From JBDTSW01 sp963799815 (GTDB taxonomy: Bacteria > Actinomycetota > Thermoleophilia > Solirubrobacterales > 70-9), in contig CAWCYG010000005.1 in the NCBI GenBank assembly GCA_963799815.1, forward strand, positions 1-64,000: DNA of 64,000 bases, in the 5' to 3' direction. The translations under genes and the position numbers were made by a program. Positions 1-9,375 of this stretch are shown here, piece after piece. The notes beneath the pieces are model-generated. The model searched no databases. It was not told the origin of the DNA and saw only the letters and a list, made by a program, of their open reading frames with translations. Position 1 is the stretch's first letter. Each line of letters begins with the position of its first letter.

Positions 1-419
1 CTCCTCGGCGGCGCTGCGCGCGCGGGTGGTCCAGCAGAGAGATAGCCGCCCATGCGCGCAAGGTCCTGGTCGTGTTCATCGAGCAGGATCCGCAGCATCC
101 GGTGCGGCGGAATCAGTTCCGAGGAACTCCCGTCGGCGTCAACCACGGCGAGGCTGCATTCGTGGCGCTCGACCATCCCCCGGGCGGCGCGCTCCTGGTC
201 GGTATCCGGCGCCACGCTCGGCGGGTCTGGGTCCATCAAACCCTCGACGGTGGCGTTCGAGTCGGCGGCCAGCAGGTGCTCGATTGAGACCATGCCGACG
301 AGGTCCTCGACCTACGAGGACAACGACGTCCTCGGCGGAGTGAAGAGAACAGACGACCGGCCAGCTCAGCCCTCAGCTCCCCAGCGAGCTGGCGGCGGCT
401 CGCGATCGGTACGCGCATG
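1..419 (-). pseudogene. MgtE-like magnesium transporter, N-terminal CBS region (partial, frameshifted)
   Basis: The minus strand encodes two CBS-like repeats. The first reads DLVGMVSIEHLLAADSNATV and is followed by LMDPDPPSVAP and LAVVDADGSSSELIPPHRML, then LLDEHDQDLARMGGY, which is characteristic of actinobacterial MgtE-family Mg2+ transporters (cytosolic Mg2+-sensing part; the membrane part would lie beyond position 1). The frame changes twice: FSS to SAEDVVVLV near 330-345, and to DLVGMV near 305-315, with an in-frame TAG in the last frame. ATG at 419 (MRVPIAS) is the first clear start, although family-like sequence (LLGVAVEHAT) continues upstream to about 500. Either a decayed gene or indel errors; the gene is cut by the window edge. 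Confidence 0.65.
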
Positions 420-519
420 GTCGCGTGCTCCACCGCCACGCCAAGCAGAGCATCGGGCGCGGACGAGGTGGTGGATGGCTCCAAGACGGCGGTTCTGCCT
501 TCTTCGCGATCAGCGAAGG

Positions 520-1088
520 CTACGCAGGCGGGCCCCTGCGGGCAGCGATTGACGGGTCGGGCGTTGCTGGTGAAGCGGCCGGGAACCCGGTCGGCGTCCG
601 CCGGAGCGCTCCCAGCAGGCGCCCGGCTAAGGCGATCGAGATACCGACCAGCGCCGAGAGTGCGAGCAGGTCCGCCGTCCCATTGCTGCGAACGAGGGCG
701 ATGGGGGAGTGAGGGCAGCGAGGAGGACGAGGACAACGCAGACTCCCCGGTGGAACCGTCCGGCCTCCGAGTGCGGCCATGGGTCGAGCGACTGAGCAAT
801 CTCGCGACCGCGGTCTGAGTCGGTGCGCTCCACCTTCACCGGGCAGGCGTTGCATATCTGCGGGTTCCCGCGGTAGCGCGCCAGCCGCTGGCGATGGTCG
901 GTCTCGACCCTGTGCAGATGCTGTCCCTCCGGGCACTCCCATAGATCCAGATCCGAGCGGAAGCTGAACCCAGCCGTCCGGTAGCGCGTGCTGCGATTGT
1001 GCGAGTGGCGGGCGAGCAGGTCGAGGCCGATTGCAGCGGCGATTAGGAAGGCCGCATAGCCGACGGCGAGCAGAGCTTCTGCGGTCAC
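520..1088 (-). CDS. Hypothetical membrane protein coupled to norB (one frame slip)
   Basis: The GTG start at 1088 overlaps the TGA of norB by four bases (GTGA), so the two are translationally coupled. The product starts with a membrane helix (ALLAVGYAAFLIAAAIGLDL), then a soluble stretch with two Cys pairs in CPEGQHLH and ICNACPVK, the conserved DPWPHSEAGRFHRG, and a second hydrophobic segment. Around 700-716 the frame slips; continuing in the next frame gives a third hydrophobic segment (LLALSALVGISIALAGRLLG) and a stop at 520. The cysteines suggest metal or redox chemistry beside nitric oxide reductase, but this is inference. No named family recognised. Confidence 0.55.
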
Positions 1089-3417
1089 CGTGGCCCTTCG
1101 TCTGACCGCAGCGATGAGATCGCCGCCGACGCCTCCGGGGCAGGAGCCGTGATCTCGGTGAAGAGGATCTCGTCGGGCTCCTCGGTCGTCGTTCGCTTGA
1201 CTCGGTAGCGGACTCCGAGGTAACAGACGTAGAGCAGGGGCAGGACGCCGCCGGCGATGAACAGGATGTCGCCGGGCAGGCGGATCCACTCGATGACGTC
1301 GTTGGTTCATCGGTGAGGAACTCCATGAGCGCGCCTCGTAGTAGCCGGCATTCACCGACTCATAGAGCTGGATCAGGCCGAGCGGGAACAGGGTCGCGAA
1401 CGTCATCCAGGCGAGGCCGATGTTGAGCGACCAGAAGCTCCACTTGGCGGCTCGCTTCGGCCATCGCTCGGCCGGGATCAGGTAGCGGAGGCAGAACAGC
1501 GCCAGCCCAACCGCCAGCATCCCGTAGACCCCCATCATCGCGGCGTGCCCGTGGTTGGCGGTGAGGGCCGTCCCGATCTCGTAGTAGGAGACGATCGGCA
1601 GGTTACCCAGGAAGCCGAAGAGCCGGCGCCGAGGAAGTTCCAGAAACCGACGGCGACCAGGAACATCACCGCCCAGCGGTGCGGGAACGGGGTCGCAGAT
1701 TGCGACTCCTGGCGGGCCCCGAGCTGGAGGAAGCTCCAGGCCTCGACCGTGAGGAAGGTGAGCGGGATCACTTCCAGGGCGGAGAAGACCGCGCCCAACG
1801 CCATGTGCTCAGCGGGCTCGCCGGAGAAGTAGAGGTGGTGCATGGTTCCGATCACCCCGCCCACCGAGTACAGGAGGATGTCCAGGAAGACCACGATGAG
1901 CGCGACCCGCTCGCGCACCACGCCGAGCAGAACGAACACGTAGGCGACCATCACCGTCGTGAACAGCTCGAGGAAATCCTCGACCCAGAGGTGGACGACC
2001 CAGAAGCGCCAGAAGTCGGTGACGGTGAAGCTGTCGCCCTGGCGGGTGATCAGCCCGACGGCGTAGAAGGCCGGGATCGCGAGCGCGGCGAAGAAGAAGA
2101 GCCAGGGCAAGTTGCCCTTGTCCTCGCGCTGGAGGCGACCGCGCAAGCCGCGGAAGATCAGGGCCGCCCAGAAGAAGAGCCCGATCACGAGCAGGACCTG
2201 CCAGAAGCGTCCGAGGTCGAGGTACTCGAAGCCTTGCAGGCCGAAGATCGAGCCGTCCTCGCCGAACCAGCCGTGGATGCCGCCGAACTCGCCGATCAGG
2301 CTGCCGAAGACGACACCACGAGCGCGGCAAGGAGCCCGTAGGCGAGCCAATGCTGGCGACGGGGCTCGCGCCCGGCGATCATCGGCGCCAGGAAGATCCC
2401 GGCGGCTAGGAAGGAGGTCGAGACGAAGAAGATCGCGAGCTGGACATGGAAGGTCCGCGCGAGGTTGAAGGGCAGCAGCTGGGCGAGGTCGATTCCGAAG
2501 AAGTCTCCGAGCTCGGCCCGGTAGTGCTGTGAGGCGGCGCCGACCATCGTCTGGATCAGAAACAGCGCCGCCATCACCAGGAAGAACCAGGCGCAGGCGC
2601 GCTGCGCGGGCGTCAGCGCCACATCTCCAGGCTTACGGAAAGCCAGCGACGCCTGTTCGCGTCCCTGCCAGCCGAGGAAGTCCCAGCGCCCGAATGCCGC
2701 GAACAAAAGCCCGATGCCCCCCAGCAGGGCGATCAGCGAGACGACGCTCCAAACCACGACGTTTGCGGTCGGCCCGTTGTCGACGAGCTCCTCGGGCGGC
2801 CAGTTGTTGGTATAGGAGTAGTTGTGCCCGGGCCGGCGGGCCGAAGCGGCCCACGCCGACCAGCTGAAGAACGCGGTCAGCTCGCGAGCCTGGGCCGGGT
2901 TGTCGATCGCATCCGGGAGCAGTCCCTGCTCGGTCGTCGCGTTGGAGAAGTAGTCGCGGTAGTGGCGCTCGAGCTCGGAGAACGCTCTCGCCTGGGCGGC
3001 GGTGTACTCGAGCGTGCCCGTCTCGGAGTCGTAGCGATTCGCCTGGAAGTCGGCGATCGTCCGCTCTCGTGCGCGGTCGGAGCCGGTGCCGCCGTATTGG
3101 TCCTCGACCGAAAGCGCCGCGCGGTGGAGGTAGTCGGCGGTGTAGTCGGGGCCTAGGTAGGCGCCGTGGCCGAAGATCGAGCCGTACTCCATCAGGCCGT
3201 TGTTGAGGAAGACCCGCTGGCCGTTGCTGATGTCCTCGCCGGTGAACACCGTCCGGCCGGCTGGATCGACAACGCGATCGGGGATCGGCGGATCGGCGGT
3301 GTAGGTGCGGTAAGCGAGAAGACCGAGGACGAAGAACCCGAGGAGGAACACGACGATGGAGGCCTGAACCCAGACCTTCGAGATCAGCAGCTTCCTGCGC
3401 TCTGTCTCCTCCGGCAT
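1085..3417 (-). pseudogene. norB: Quinol-dependent nitric oxide reductase NorB/NorZ, frame broken at three points
   Basis: Reduces NO to N2O in the membrane with electrons from quinol. Start chosen at ATG 3417 (MPEETERRKLL), just before the first membrane helix. The N-terminal periplasmic domain (residues about 40-220) is of the qNOR type, followed by the catalytic multi-helix core. Core ligand motifs are visible: RTFHVQLAIFF, WRFWVVHLWVEDFLELF (His plus the essential Glu), GTMHHLYF and ANHGHAAMMGVYGM. The reading frame changes near 2310, near 1625 and near 1310 while homology continues in register, so the pieces are about 3417-2310, 2310-1625, 1625-1310 and 1310-1085. No internal stops occur apart from those slips, which favours indel errors or very recent loss. 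Confidence 0.85.
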
Positions 3418-3536
3418 GTAGATGGCGATCCTAAGCCAAGCGGCTCGGCCGCCGGAGGACGGCACCACTTGTTGGCCCGCACCGTCGAGCTAGCGGAACA
3501 CGACCGTCTCTGCAGCGGCCGTAGCGGCCTGGTGTG

Positions 3537-3983
3537 CTAAGCGCTCGCCAAGGTGCGCGGCGGGGGCGCCCAAGGGCCCTGTCGGAATCGCTTCTCGGCG
3601 AGGGCGGGCGGCGCGCCTCGTGAGAGCGACGGCTCCAGGTGAAATACCTCGGTGGCCACGTCGGTGTCTCGATCATGGCTGCTCATGAACGAGGCCACGC
3701 GCTGGTGTGTCAGCCTCACGACCGCTGCGACAGCCTCGCGCTTATAGGCAGCCAGGGTGAGCGCTCCAATACCGCGGACGGTGTCGTGAGCCTGTGGAGC
3801 CATCAGATTTCGATCGAAGTCGCCGACGGCGTCGACGAGCACGCAGGTGACGACGTTGCCGCAGACGTCAGTGCGAACGTCGGTCGGTCGCTTGCCCGCG
3901 TACTGCGTCCACAGCGAGGCAAGTGCGGTCGTGAGCTCGCCCGGCAATCCGGCGGGCAGCCGCCCTTTGGCCGTGTCAGTCAT
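3537..3983 (-). CDS. DUF2294 / MpsC-like protein
   Basis: A 148-residue protein. Residues 17-115 match the DUF2294 pattern: an N-terminal helix, Y-x-G-K-x-P (YAGKRPTDVR), a strand VVTCVLVDAV, the helix VRGIGALTLAAYKREAVAAVVRLTHQRVASF and the terminal DTDVATEVFHL. In some bacteria this domain (MpsC) is linked to membrane-potential or bicarbonate systems; elsewhere it stands alone with unknown function. The ATG overlaps the stop of the upstream gene by four bases (ATGA), so the two form an operon divergent from the winged-helix regulator at 4593. A Pro-rich tail after residue 120 looks unstructured. Confidence 0.75.
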   Translation of the reverse strand: MTDTAKGRLPAGLPGELTTALASLWTQYAGKRPTDVRTDVCGNVVTCVLVDAVGDFDRNLMAPQAHDTVRGIGALTLAAYKREAVAAVVRLTHQRVASFMSSHDRDTDVATEVFHLEPSLSRGAPPALAEKRFRQGPWAPPPRTLASA

Positions 3984-4507
3984 CGCCGATCTCCCCGGGC
4001 TCCGCCCGGCGGCTTACGCCCCGTCGTTGCGCTCAGCGGCTGGTCGCTCAGCGGCTGGTATCGGGGCGCGGCGCTGGCCGGCTGGGCGGCCCGAAGGCGA
4101 TGGTGAACGCGGATGACCTCCTCCAAAACGGCGCTGCGGTTGGCGAACTTACGCTCATAGCTACCGATCCTTTTGACCGTGGACAGGTCGGCCTCCGCGA
4201 GCGCCTCGAAGGTCTCCTCGACACCGAGAGCGTCATAGCCCGGGAGCGGCTCAGACCCACGCATGTAGCGCAGCTTGTCCAAGACGCGGTCGCGGCTTTG
4301 GTGAGAGCGCTCATACGCCTCAACCGCCTTGAGCTCGACCTGTGAGTGATCGGAGAGCACACGGATCACCTGTTTCCCGTCTAAGCGGTCGAAGCCTGGA
4401 AATGGGAGCCGAGCTTCTGCGGGTGCATCGCCCTGATCTCCGGCCGATATCGAGTGATCGGCCTCGTGGTTAGAAAGTCGTTGCCGGAGGGCACTGAAAA
4501 CCGTCAT
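3980..4507 (-). CDS. Conserved actinobacterial protein of unknown function
   Basis: About 175 residues from ATG 4507 (MTVFSALRQRL); AAGGG lies about 10 nt upstream, and ATG 4516 is a weaker alternative. The centre holds a helical block seen in many uncharacterised actinobacterial proteins: PFPGFDRLDGKQVIRVLSDH, QVELKAVEAYERSH, VLDKLRYMRGSEPLPGYDAL and KRIGSYERKFANRSAVLEEV. The pattern of paired helices separated by PGYD turns suggests a small helical domain, perhaps nucleic-acid or protein binding; this is a guess. The tail is Pro/Gly/Arg rich. First gene of the operon with the DUF2294 gene. Confidence 0.7.
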   Translation of the reverse strand: MTVFSALRQRLSNHEADHSISAGDQGDAPAEARLPFPGFDRLDGKQVIRVLSDHSQVELKAVEAYERSHQSRDRVLDKLRYMRGSEPLPGYDALGVEETFEALAEADLSTVKRIGSYERKFANRSAVLEEVIRVHHRLRAAQPASAAPRYQPLSDQPLSATTGRKPPGGARGDRR

Positions 4508-4569
4508 TTGATGCATCCCTTCCCAACGAGTCCGCCGGGACAGGTGCCGGCGGCGAGACTCGCTGACTA

Positions 4570-4598
4570 GATATATAGTGTACCATTGATTCATGAAT
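4570..4598 (+). promoter_or_regulatory. AT-rich divergent promoter with palindrome over a start codon
   Basis: In a GC-rich setting this segment contains TATATAGT (hexamer TATAGT at 4574-4579) 13 nt before ATG 4593, and the perfect palindrome ATTCATGAAT at 4589-4598, which includes that ATG. The layout suggests a nearly leaderless transcript and possible autoregulation by the winged-helix protein it starts. Confidence 0.45.
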
Positions 4599-4973
4599 AT
4601 GCTTTCCAGTAATGGCGAGCGACTTTCAGGAGATCCCGAGCAAATTCCACGCTCGGCCCCCACCGCTGGCTGGGACTTTCTGACGAACCACGCTCATGTC
4701 CTCATGTGCGTTGCTCATGACCAAGGCATCCGCCTGCGCGACATCGCTGTGGCGGTTGGCATCACCGAGCGCGCCGCTCACCGAATCCTCTCCGAGCTGG
4801 TCGAAGACGGCTACGTGCTGCGCGAGCGACAGGGTCGACGAAACCGCTACGAGGTCGTCGCGGAACTTCCCCTGCGCCACCCCCTCGTCCAGGGGCGCGA
4901 GGTGGGCGATCTGCTCGACGTCCTGATCGGCTCGCCCCAGGCACGGGCCGGAACTAGTGGCGATGATGGCTAG
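4593..4973 (+). CDS. Winged-helix transcriptional regulator (MarR-like)
   Basis: A 126-residue protein with one DNA-binding domain. Residues 27-90 read as helix (WDFLTNHAHVLMCVAHD), helix-turn-helix (IRLRDIAVAVGITERAAHRI), recognition helix continuation LSELVEDGYV and a wing, RERQGRRNRYEVV. The C-terminal LPLRHPLVQGREVGDLLDVL is the usual end of this actinobacterial family. It is probably a local repressor. It is transcribed divergently from the DUF2294 operon and lies 40 bp before the universal stress gene, so either may be its target. ATG 4593 or 4599 could be used. Confidence 0.8.
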   Translation: MNMLSSNGERLSGDPEQIPRSAPTAGWDFLTNHAHVLMCVAHDQGIRLRDIAVAVGITERAAHRILSELVEDGYVLRERQGRRNRYEVVAELPLRHPLVQGREVGDLLDVLIGSPQARAGTSGDDG

Positions 4974-5012
4974 ACGCGCTTCCCGTGGCCGAACACGATC
5001 AAGGAGGAGTTC

Positions 5013-5438
5013 ATGTTCAAGGTAATCGTCGTCGGCTTGGATGGGTCAGATCACGCCAAACACGCGCTGACGTTCGCGGTCGGGTTGGCCAGGCAAGAGG
5101 ATGCGCGGCTGATTCTTGCCCACGCTGAGGAGTACACCGTCGGCAAGGGCATTTGGCCGAAACACGTTGACGAGGACGAGATTCAGGCGGAGATCGACCG
5201 CCAGGCCGAGGAACTCTCATCGGAGGGGATCGAGACCAGCGTCAAGAAGACCTCGGTCATGCTCGGAGGCCCCGCGCCGGCGATCGCAAAGCTCGCCGAT
5301 GAAGCGGGCGCCGACCTCATCGTCGCCGGAAGTCGCGGCCATTCGGCCCTCGCCGGCGTCCTGCTCGGAAGCGTCGCCCAACGGCTGCTGCACCTCGCGC
5401 ACAGCCCTGTGATGGTCGTCCCCTCCGAGGCCGCCTAG
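5013..5438 (+). CDS. Universal stress protein (UspA family)
   Basis: A 141-residue single Usp domain. It opens with VIVVGLDGSDHAKHALTFAV, the first strand and the nucleotide-contacting Asp, and ends with the ATP-binding motif GSRGHSALAGVLLGSVAQRL followed by the last strand SPVMVV. The G-x2-G-x9-G-S pattern is intact, so nucleotide binding is expected. AAGGAGG lies about 6 nt before ATG 5013. It is a cytoplasmic stress-survival protein whose exact role is not fixed by sequence. The upstream regulator gene runs in the same direction. Confidence 0.93.
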   Translation: MFKVIVVGLDGSDHAKHALTFAVGLARQEDARLILAHAEEYTVGKGIWPKHVDEDEIQAEIDRQAEELSSEGIETSVKKTSVMLGGPAPAIAKLADEAGADLIVAGSRGHSALAGVLLGSVAQRLLHLAHSPVMVVPSEAA

Positions 5439-5657
5439 AAGGGCGATCCCACGAGCGCGAGCTCTGCCGAGCCGGGCTCAGAGCGCGGCGGCGTTAGCTG
5501 TCGCTTCGCTGCCCGCCCGAGCACGCGCAGTTCGACGCCGAGGAGCCCCTGCGTCAGACCGGCGAGATCCAGGCTGCCTCGCGCACTCACCCGCGTCGCT
5601 GGCGTGCGTCGGTTGGTGCGAAGTCTCGCGGTGCTGACCAGCTCCTGAAGGAACGAC

Positions 5658-5757
5658 ATGACCGATCGACCGACAAAGGTCTTCATCGCCGGCGGCGGCA
5701 TGGCAGGACTCGAGGCGCTTCTGGCTCTTCGGGATCTCGCGGACGACCGTGTCCAGG
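5658..5757 (+). pseudogene. FAD/NAD(P)-dependent oxidoreductase, N-terminal stub
   Basis: A good ribosome-binding site (GAAGGAA) precedes MTDRPTKVFIAGGGMAGLEA, a textbook FAD-binding beta-alpha-beta (GGGMAG), then LLALRDLADDRVQV. This is the start of the NADH-dehydrogenase/sulfide:quinone-reductase-like family found in this lineage. Homology stops after about 35 residues; the frame continues to 5978 with unrelated low-complexity sequence that is antisense to the next entry. The gene has been cut at about 5757 by a deletion or a mis-join. Confidence 0.55.
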
Positions 5758-5769
5758 TAGTGCAAATCC

Positions 5770-6087
5770 CCGCCAGCCGAGCTCCTCGGTCCGCCGTTGA
5801 CCAGCAGGCAGAAGATGAGGATTGGGACAAACGACGCCGCCCGCTCCTTGGCGAGATCGAAGTCAAGGCTCTCACCGGCGAGCGCGAAGATGGCGCTCGC
5901 AACCACGGCGAGGGCGCCCGGCGGTGGGCGCTGGCACGCAGCCTCGGTCGGCCGCGCACTCGAGTTCGGGCCGTCTGAAAGCCAGCTGTTGCTTCGCCGC
6001 CTCGGACGAGCCCTCGCTGAGATTCAAGAACGAGGCGAAGTCAACCTTGACGGGCTTCAGGAGATCGGACGCGAAAGCCTCGTCCAC
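5770..6087 (-). pseudogene. Hypothetical membrane protein remnant
   Basis: From ATG 6087 the minus strand reads MDEAFASDLLKPVKVDFASF, then after a probable frame slip near 5920 VVASAIFALAGESLDFDLAK and the hydrophobic SFVPILIFCLLVNGGPR. It faces the oxidoreductase stub tail to tail, so the two meet at an unnatural junction near 5757-5770. No family recognised. The continuation in frame to 5478 is antisense to the stub and is not counted. Confidence 0.3.
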
Positions 6088-6287
6088 TGGAGACGGTTGG
6101 TCGAGCCCACCTCATCCGGCAACGACTCAGACTATGCCCCTGCCGTGGACCTCCGCCGGCAACGGGCGCAGCTGGCGCCCGGTGGGTGGAAGGTTCTGGG
6201 TTTCGCGGAGGGTGACCTCCCCCGGGTGTGCGCGGATGATGCGCGCGAGCTCTCGCCCGATTCGCACATCTACCTCGGTGAAGGTAA

Positions 6288-6334
6288 TCGGGGCGACTGG
6301 ATTTGAACCAGCGACCTTTCGGCCCCCAGCCGAA
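6288..6334 (-). tRNA. 3' half of a tRNA-Pro(GGG) gene (likely attachment-site scar)
   Basis: The minus strand gives an anticodon stem TTCGG/CCGAA around the loop CTGGGGG (anticodon GGG), a variable region AGGTC, a T arm GCTGG-TTCAAAT-CCAGT and the acceptor end CGCCCCGA. The matching 5' half (CGGGGCG and D arm) is absent; the sequence above 6334 is unrelated. A 3' half alone is what integrative elements leave at the far end of their insertion in a tRNA gene, so this is probably an att remnant and not a working tRNA. Confidence 0.65.
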
Positions 6335-6426
6335 CGTCAAAGTGGGGGGCCCTCAACCCGGCGCCACAGCAAATAGCGCTACTCGATCAAACCGCCCGGG
6401 TCGGTGCGGGCGCTAGGGTGCTTGTG

Positions 6427-6669
6427 ATGGATGATTCGACGCTTCGCGGCGAGATCGAACGGCTGGTTGCCGAAGAGCGTCAGCTGGCGAGCGAGGCCAC
6501 CGGCCACGGGCCCGATGACGCCCGGCACGCGCGCCTCGCCGAGCTCAAGGTCGAACTCGATCGCTGCTGGGATTTGCTGCGCCAGCGCGAGGCGCACGAG
6601 GAGTTCCAGCTCGATCCCGACCAGACCTCGATTCGCGACGCTGACACCGTCGAAGGCTACGAGCAGTAG
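6427..6669 (+). CDS. DUF2630 family protein
   Basis: About 80 residues, start ATG 6427 (MDDSTLRGEIERLV); GTG 6418 is possible. The pattern MDD-x-I-x-x-L-V-x-E-E, then the helix ARLAELKVELDRCWDLLRQR and a C-terminal DADTVEGYEQ are diagnostic of DUF2630, a small two-helix actinobacterial family of unknown function. It stands alone beside the tRNA-Pro scar. Confidence 0.85.
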   Translation: MDDSTLRGEIERLVAEERQLASEATGHGPDDARHARLAELKVELDRCWDLLRQREAHEEFQLDPDQTSIRDADTVEGYEQ

Positions 6670-6889
6670 CCCGTTCGCTCGGCTTCCCGGCAACTTGCCT
6701 CGCAGGGTCGGGCGAAACTCCTGAACGGAAGCCGCTCAGTAGCTCTCGCAGCTGGGAGAGAGGCAGGTCATCCGGAAAGAGGCCCCTCCCCCCGCAGCTG
6801 CGGCATTTTCTTCGACTTCTCGCCCGCGGGCGAAACGAGCTCGTCGGGTGCCGTCATCTCGGCCCCGACGAGCTCAAATCCATCGACGC

Positions 6890-7459
6890 TCAACGATCGA
6901 TGTCGTCGCACTCCTCCGGGTTGACCACGGTGTCTTCACGGTCGATCCGGATCTTGTCGCCGTCCTCGCAGGTGACGGTGTCGGCCGTCGTACCAGCGGG
7001 CTGACCGCCGCTGTCGCGCGCGTCGACCGCGTCCGCGTCGGCTCCGCCCGTGAACGCATCGCGGCCGGTGTCGTCGGCGAGCTCGTCCATCCCGGAGTCA
7101 CCGTTGAGCGTGTCGTTGCCCAGGTCGCCGTCGAGTCGGTCGTCGCCGCTACCGCCATTGAGGACGTCGTCCTGCGTCCCGCCGCGGAGGTCGTCGCGGC
7201 CGTCGCCGCCGTTGATGAGGTCCGCGCCGCGCTCGCCCTCGAGTCTGTCGTTGCCAGCGCCCCCATCGATCGTGTCGTCGCCCGACCTGGCTTTGACCTC
7301 GTCGCTGCCCGCGAGTGCTGAGATCTGGTCGGCCTGGTTGGTCCCCTGGATCTGGTCACGGCCGTTGGTGCCCGTGATCACGGCCGCGATCGCCGCCCCG
7401 GCGACGACCAGGGACACGGCGACGGCCACCAGCGTGGTCGCTTTGGTGATCAGCTTCAT
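6890..7459 (-). CDS. Secreted RTX-type calcium-binding repeat protein
   Basis: A 189-residue protein. It starts with a signal peptide (MKLITKATTLVAVAVSLVV to AIAA), then from residue 30 a run of nonapeptide Ca2+-binding repeats of the GGxGxDxLx type (DGGAGNDRLEG, NGGDGRDDLRG, NGGSGDDRLDG), about ten in all. The end, DTVTCEDGDKI to CDDIDR, is the usual cap of the short RTX proteins in this lineage. Expected to fold as a beta roll outside the cell on binding calcium. GGAGGAG precedes ATG 7459. No catalytic domain is present. Confidence 0.85.
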   Translation of the reverse strand: MKLITKATTLVAVAVSLVVAGAAIAAVITGTNGRDQIQGTNQADQISALAGSDEVKARSGDDTIDGGAGNDRLEGERGADLINGGDGRDDLRGGTQDDVLNGGSGDDRLDGDLGNDTLNGDSGMDELADDTGRDAFTGGADADAVDARDSGGQPAGTTADTVTCEDGDKIRIDREDTVVNPEECDDIDR

Positions 7460-7611
7460 CGCTGCTCCTCCGTTTGGTGTTTCCCTTCCCTGCTGAGACC
7501 CGGGGGAGAAACAGAGATCACGCGAGCCAGTCGCCGCATTGCCGACTTCTTTGCCTACCTGCGCGAAGCTCCCGCGTAGTCGCCGGCCACGGCAGGCCTG
7601 GTCGAAGTGGT

Positions 7612-9330
7612 CTAACGGACCGATTTGGTGGGGGATCTCGCCGACTGGCAGTCGGCAACGTCAGGGACGACCTCGTCCGCCACCGTTGAGTAGTACTTGC
7701 CCCGTCTCGCGTGCTTGGCGAGCTTGTACCTGCCGCTTGCCTTTGTCGTTGCGTCGCCGACGTGCTTGTCCGGGCCCTTGACCTTGCGCCAGATCGACAC
7801 CGCTCGGTGGTCCACGCATTTCTGCGGGCCCAACGTAGTGAGCCTGCCCCTGAAGACCTCGCGCTTCGCCGAATACCTAAAGGTCAGCGCGCGAGCAGCA
7901 TCGGGACAGCCGTTCTGGGTCGGAGCGAGCACGGTTGGGCACTGGTCCGTCCCTTCCGGGACACCGTCGGCGTCGTCGTCCTGGGCTTCGAGCGCTCCGA
8001 TGTCGGACCCGTCGCCGCCTGGGGCGTTTGCCACCGCAGCCAGATCTAGAGGCCGAGCCCTGCCGCGCTGGTCAGTTGTGTCGCTGCCGCTGTCGCCGCG
8101 GTCGTAGGCCGCGCTGCCGGCACCCAGCTCGTGCGTCGGGCTCGGCCCGCCGTTCTCGACCAGGGTTCCAAGGTTCGGGTCGCCGACGAGGGCCGTCAGT
8201 CCCGCGCACGTGCTCGGAAACGTGAGGTTGAAGCCTCCGTCCGTGTCGACGCTGTTGCCATTCGAGTCGTCGCAGTTCGGCCCGTCGACCGGATTGGAGA
8301 GGATCGTGTTAGTGACCGACTCGGTCGCCTGTGCAGCGAGGTTCGCCCCGTCGGTCGCGGTGTTGAAGGCGACCGTGTCGCTGTCCAGCGCCAGCGTGCC
8401 GAAGAAGTTGTAGATACCGCCGCCGCGACGAGTGGCGAACGATCCTGCGGGGGCGTCGGCGAGGGTCGTGTTCCCGCTGATCGTGCTGCGGCGCACGGTC
8501 AGGCTCCCGGGCCCCGGAGTCACCCAGTTGCGGATTCCGGCACCCGCGGCGAACGCGCTCGCGCCGTCCGGGCTCGTCACGCTGGCGTTGGCGTGGTTGT
8601 TGGCGATCGTCGAGCGCTCGATCGTCATCGCCCCAAAGTTCATGACCCCGCCGCCGCTGGCGTCGGCCGAGGCGTTGCCCGTGCCGGTGTTTGTGGCGCT
8701 GACGGTGTTCGACTCGACGCGGCTGTCGAGCAGCGTCATCGTGCCGAGATTGGCGATGCCGCCGCCGGTCGGAGCCGGACCGCCCCCGCTCTGACTGGCC
8801 GTGTTGACGAGGACATTGCCGGCGACGAGGACGTGGTCGAGGGTGAGCGTGCCGAAGTTCGCCACGCCGGCTCCGGCTACGTTGGTTTCGAGGCGACCGT
8901 TCGAAATCGTCAGGTCGGAGATCGTCGCCGTTTTGCCGATGTTCACGCTGAAGATCCGGAATGCGGGAGCGGCAGACTGACGGCGGACGTTGAGCTGGAA
9001 CTCGTCGGGCCCATCGATCGTCATGTCGGAGTTGATCGTGGGCAAAGCGCTGGTGAGGTCAATCACCCCGGTGGTGGTGATCGTGATCGCGTCAGTCCCA
9101 CTGCCGGCGGAGCAATGTCCCTCGAGGCTGTCGAAGTTCGCCGCCGCGATTGCATCCGGAAGAGTGCAGTCCGTCGCCGAGGTTTCGTCGGTGGTGGTTA
9201 CCGTGATCGGGGCGGCGGAGGCGAAAGAGGGCGCTAATGCGATCAGCGCGGTGAGCGCGACGACGACGCCCAGTGCCCCCTGTGAGATGCGGCTTCTACA
9301 AGCTCGGATTCCGAGCCGAGCGTACGTCAT
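7612..9330 (-). CDS. Secreted right-handed beta-helix protein
   Basis: A 572-residue protein with a signal peptide ending about residue 39 (SFASAAP). Residues 40-430 form a beta-helix of the choice-of-anchor type: TDCTLPDAIAAAN opening, then repeated rungs such as GGGIANLGTMTLLDSRVESN and GGGIYNFFGTLALDSDTVAF, closing with the DIGALE motif. Then comes a calcium-binding thrombospondin-3-like DDDADGVPEGTDQCP, and a C-terminal beta domain of about 90 residues with two Cys (KCVDH, VADCQS). Probably a cell-surface or matrix protein; substrate unknown. The long plus-strand open frame opposite it is a GC-bias shadow. Confidence 0.85.
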   Translation of the reverse strand: MTYARLGIRACRSRISQGALGVVVALTALIALAPSFASAAPITVTTTDETSATDCTLPDAIAAANFDSLEGHCSAGSGTDAITITTTGVIDLTSALPTINSDMTIDGPDEFQLNVRRQSAAPAFRIFSVNIGKTATISDLTISNGRLETNVAGAGVANFGTLTLDHVLVAGNVLVNTASQSGGGPAPTGGGIANLGTMTLLDSRVESNTVSATNTGTGNASADASGGGVMNFGAMTIERSTIANNHANASVTSPDGASAFAAGAGIRNWVTPGPGSLTVRRSTISGNTTLADAPAGSFATRRGGGIYNFFGTLALDSDTVAFNTATDGANLAAQATESVTNTILSNPVDGPNCDDSNGNSVDTDGGFNLTFPSTCAGLTALVGDPNLGTLVENGGPSPTHELGAGSAAYDRGDSGSDTTDQRGRARPLDLAAVANAPGGDGSDIGALEAQDDDADGVPEGTDQCPTVLAPTQNGCPDAARALTFRYSAKREVFRGRLTTLGPQKCVDHRAVSIWRKVKGPDKHVGDATTKASGRYKLAKHARRGKYYSTVADEVVPDVADCQSARSPTKSVR

Positions 9331-9375
9331 CGCCGAGCAGAGGTCAACGGCGTCCGTCGCTGGGTAAATCCGATA

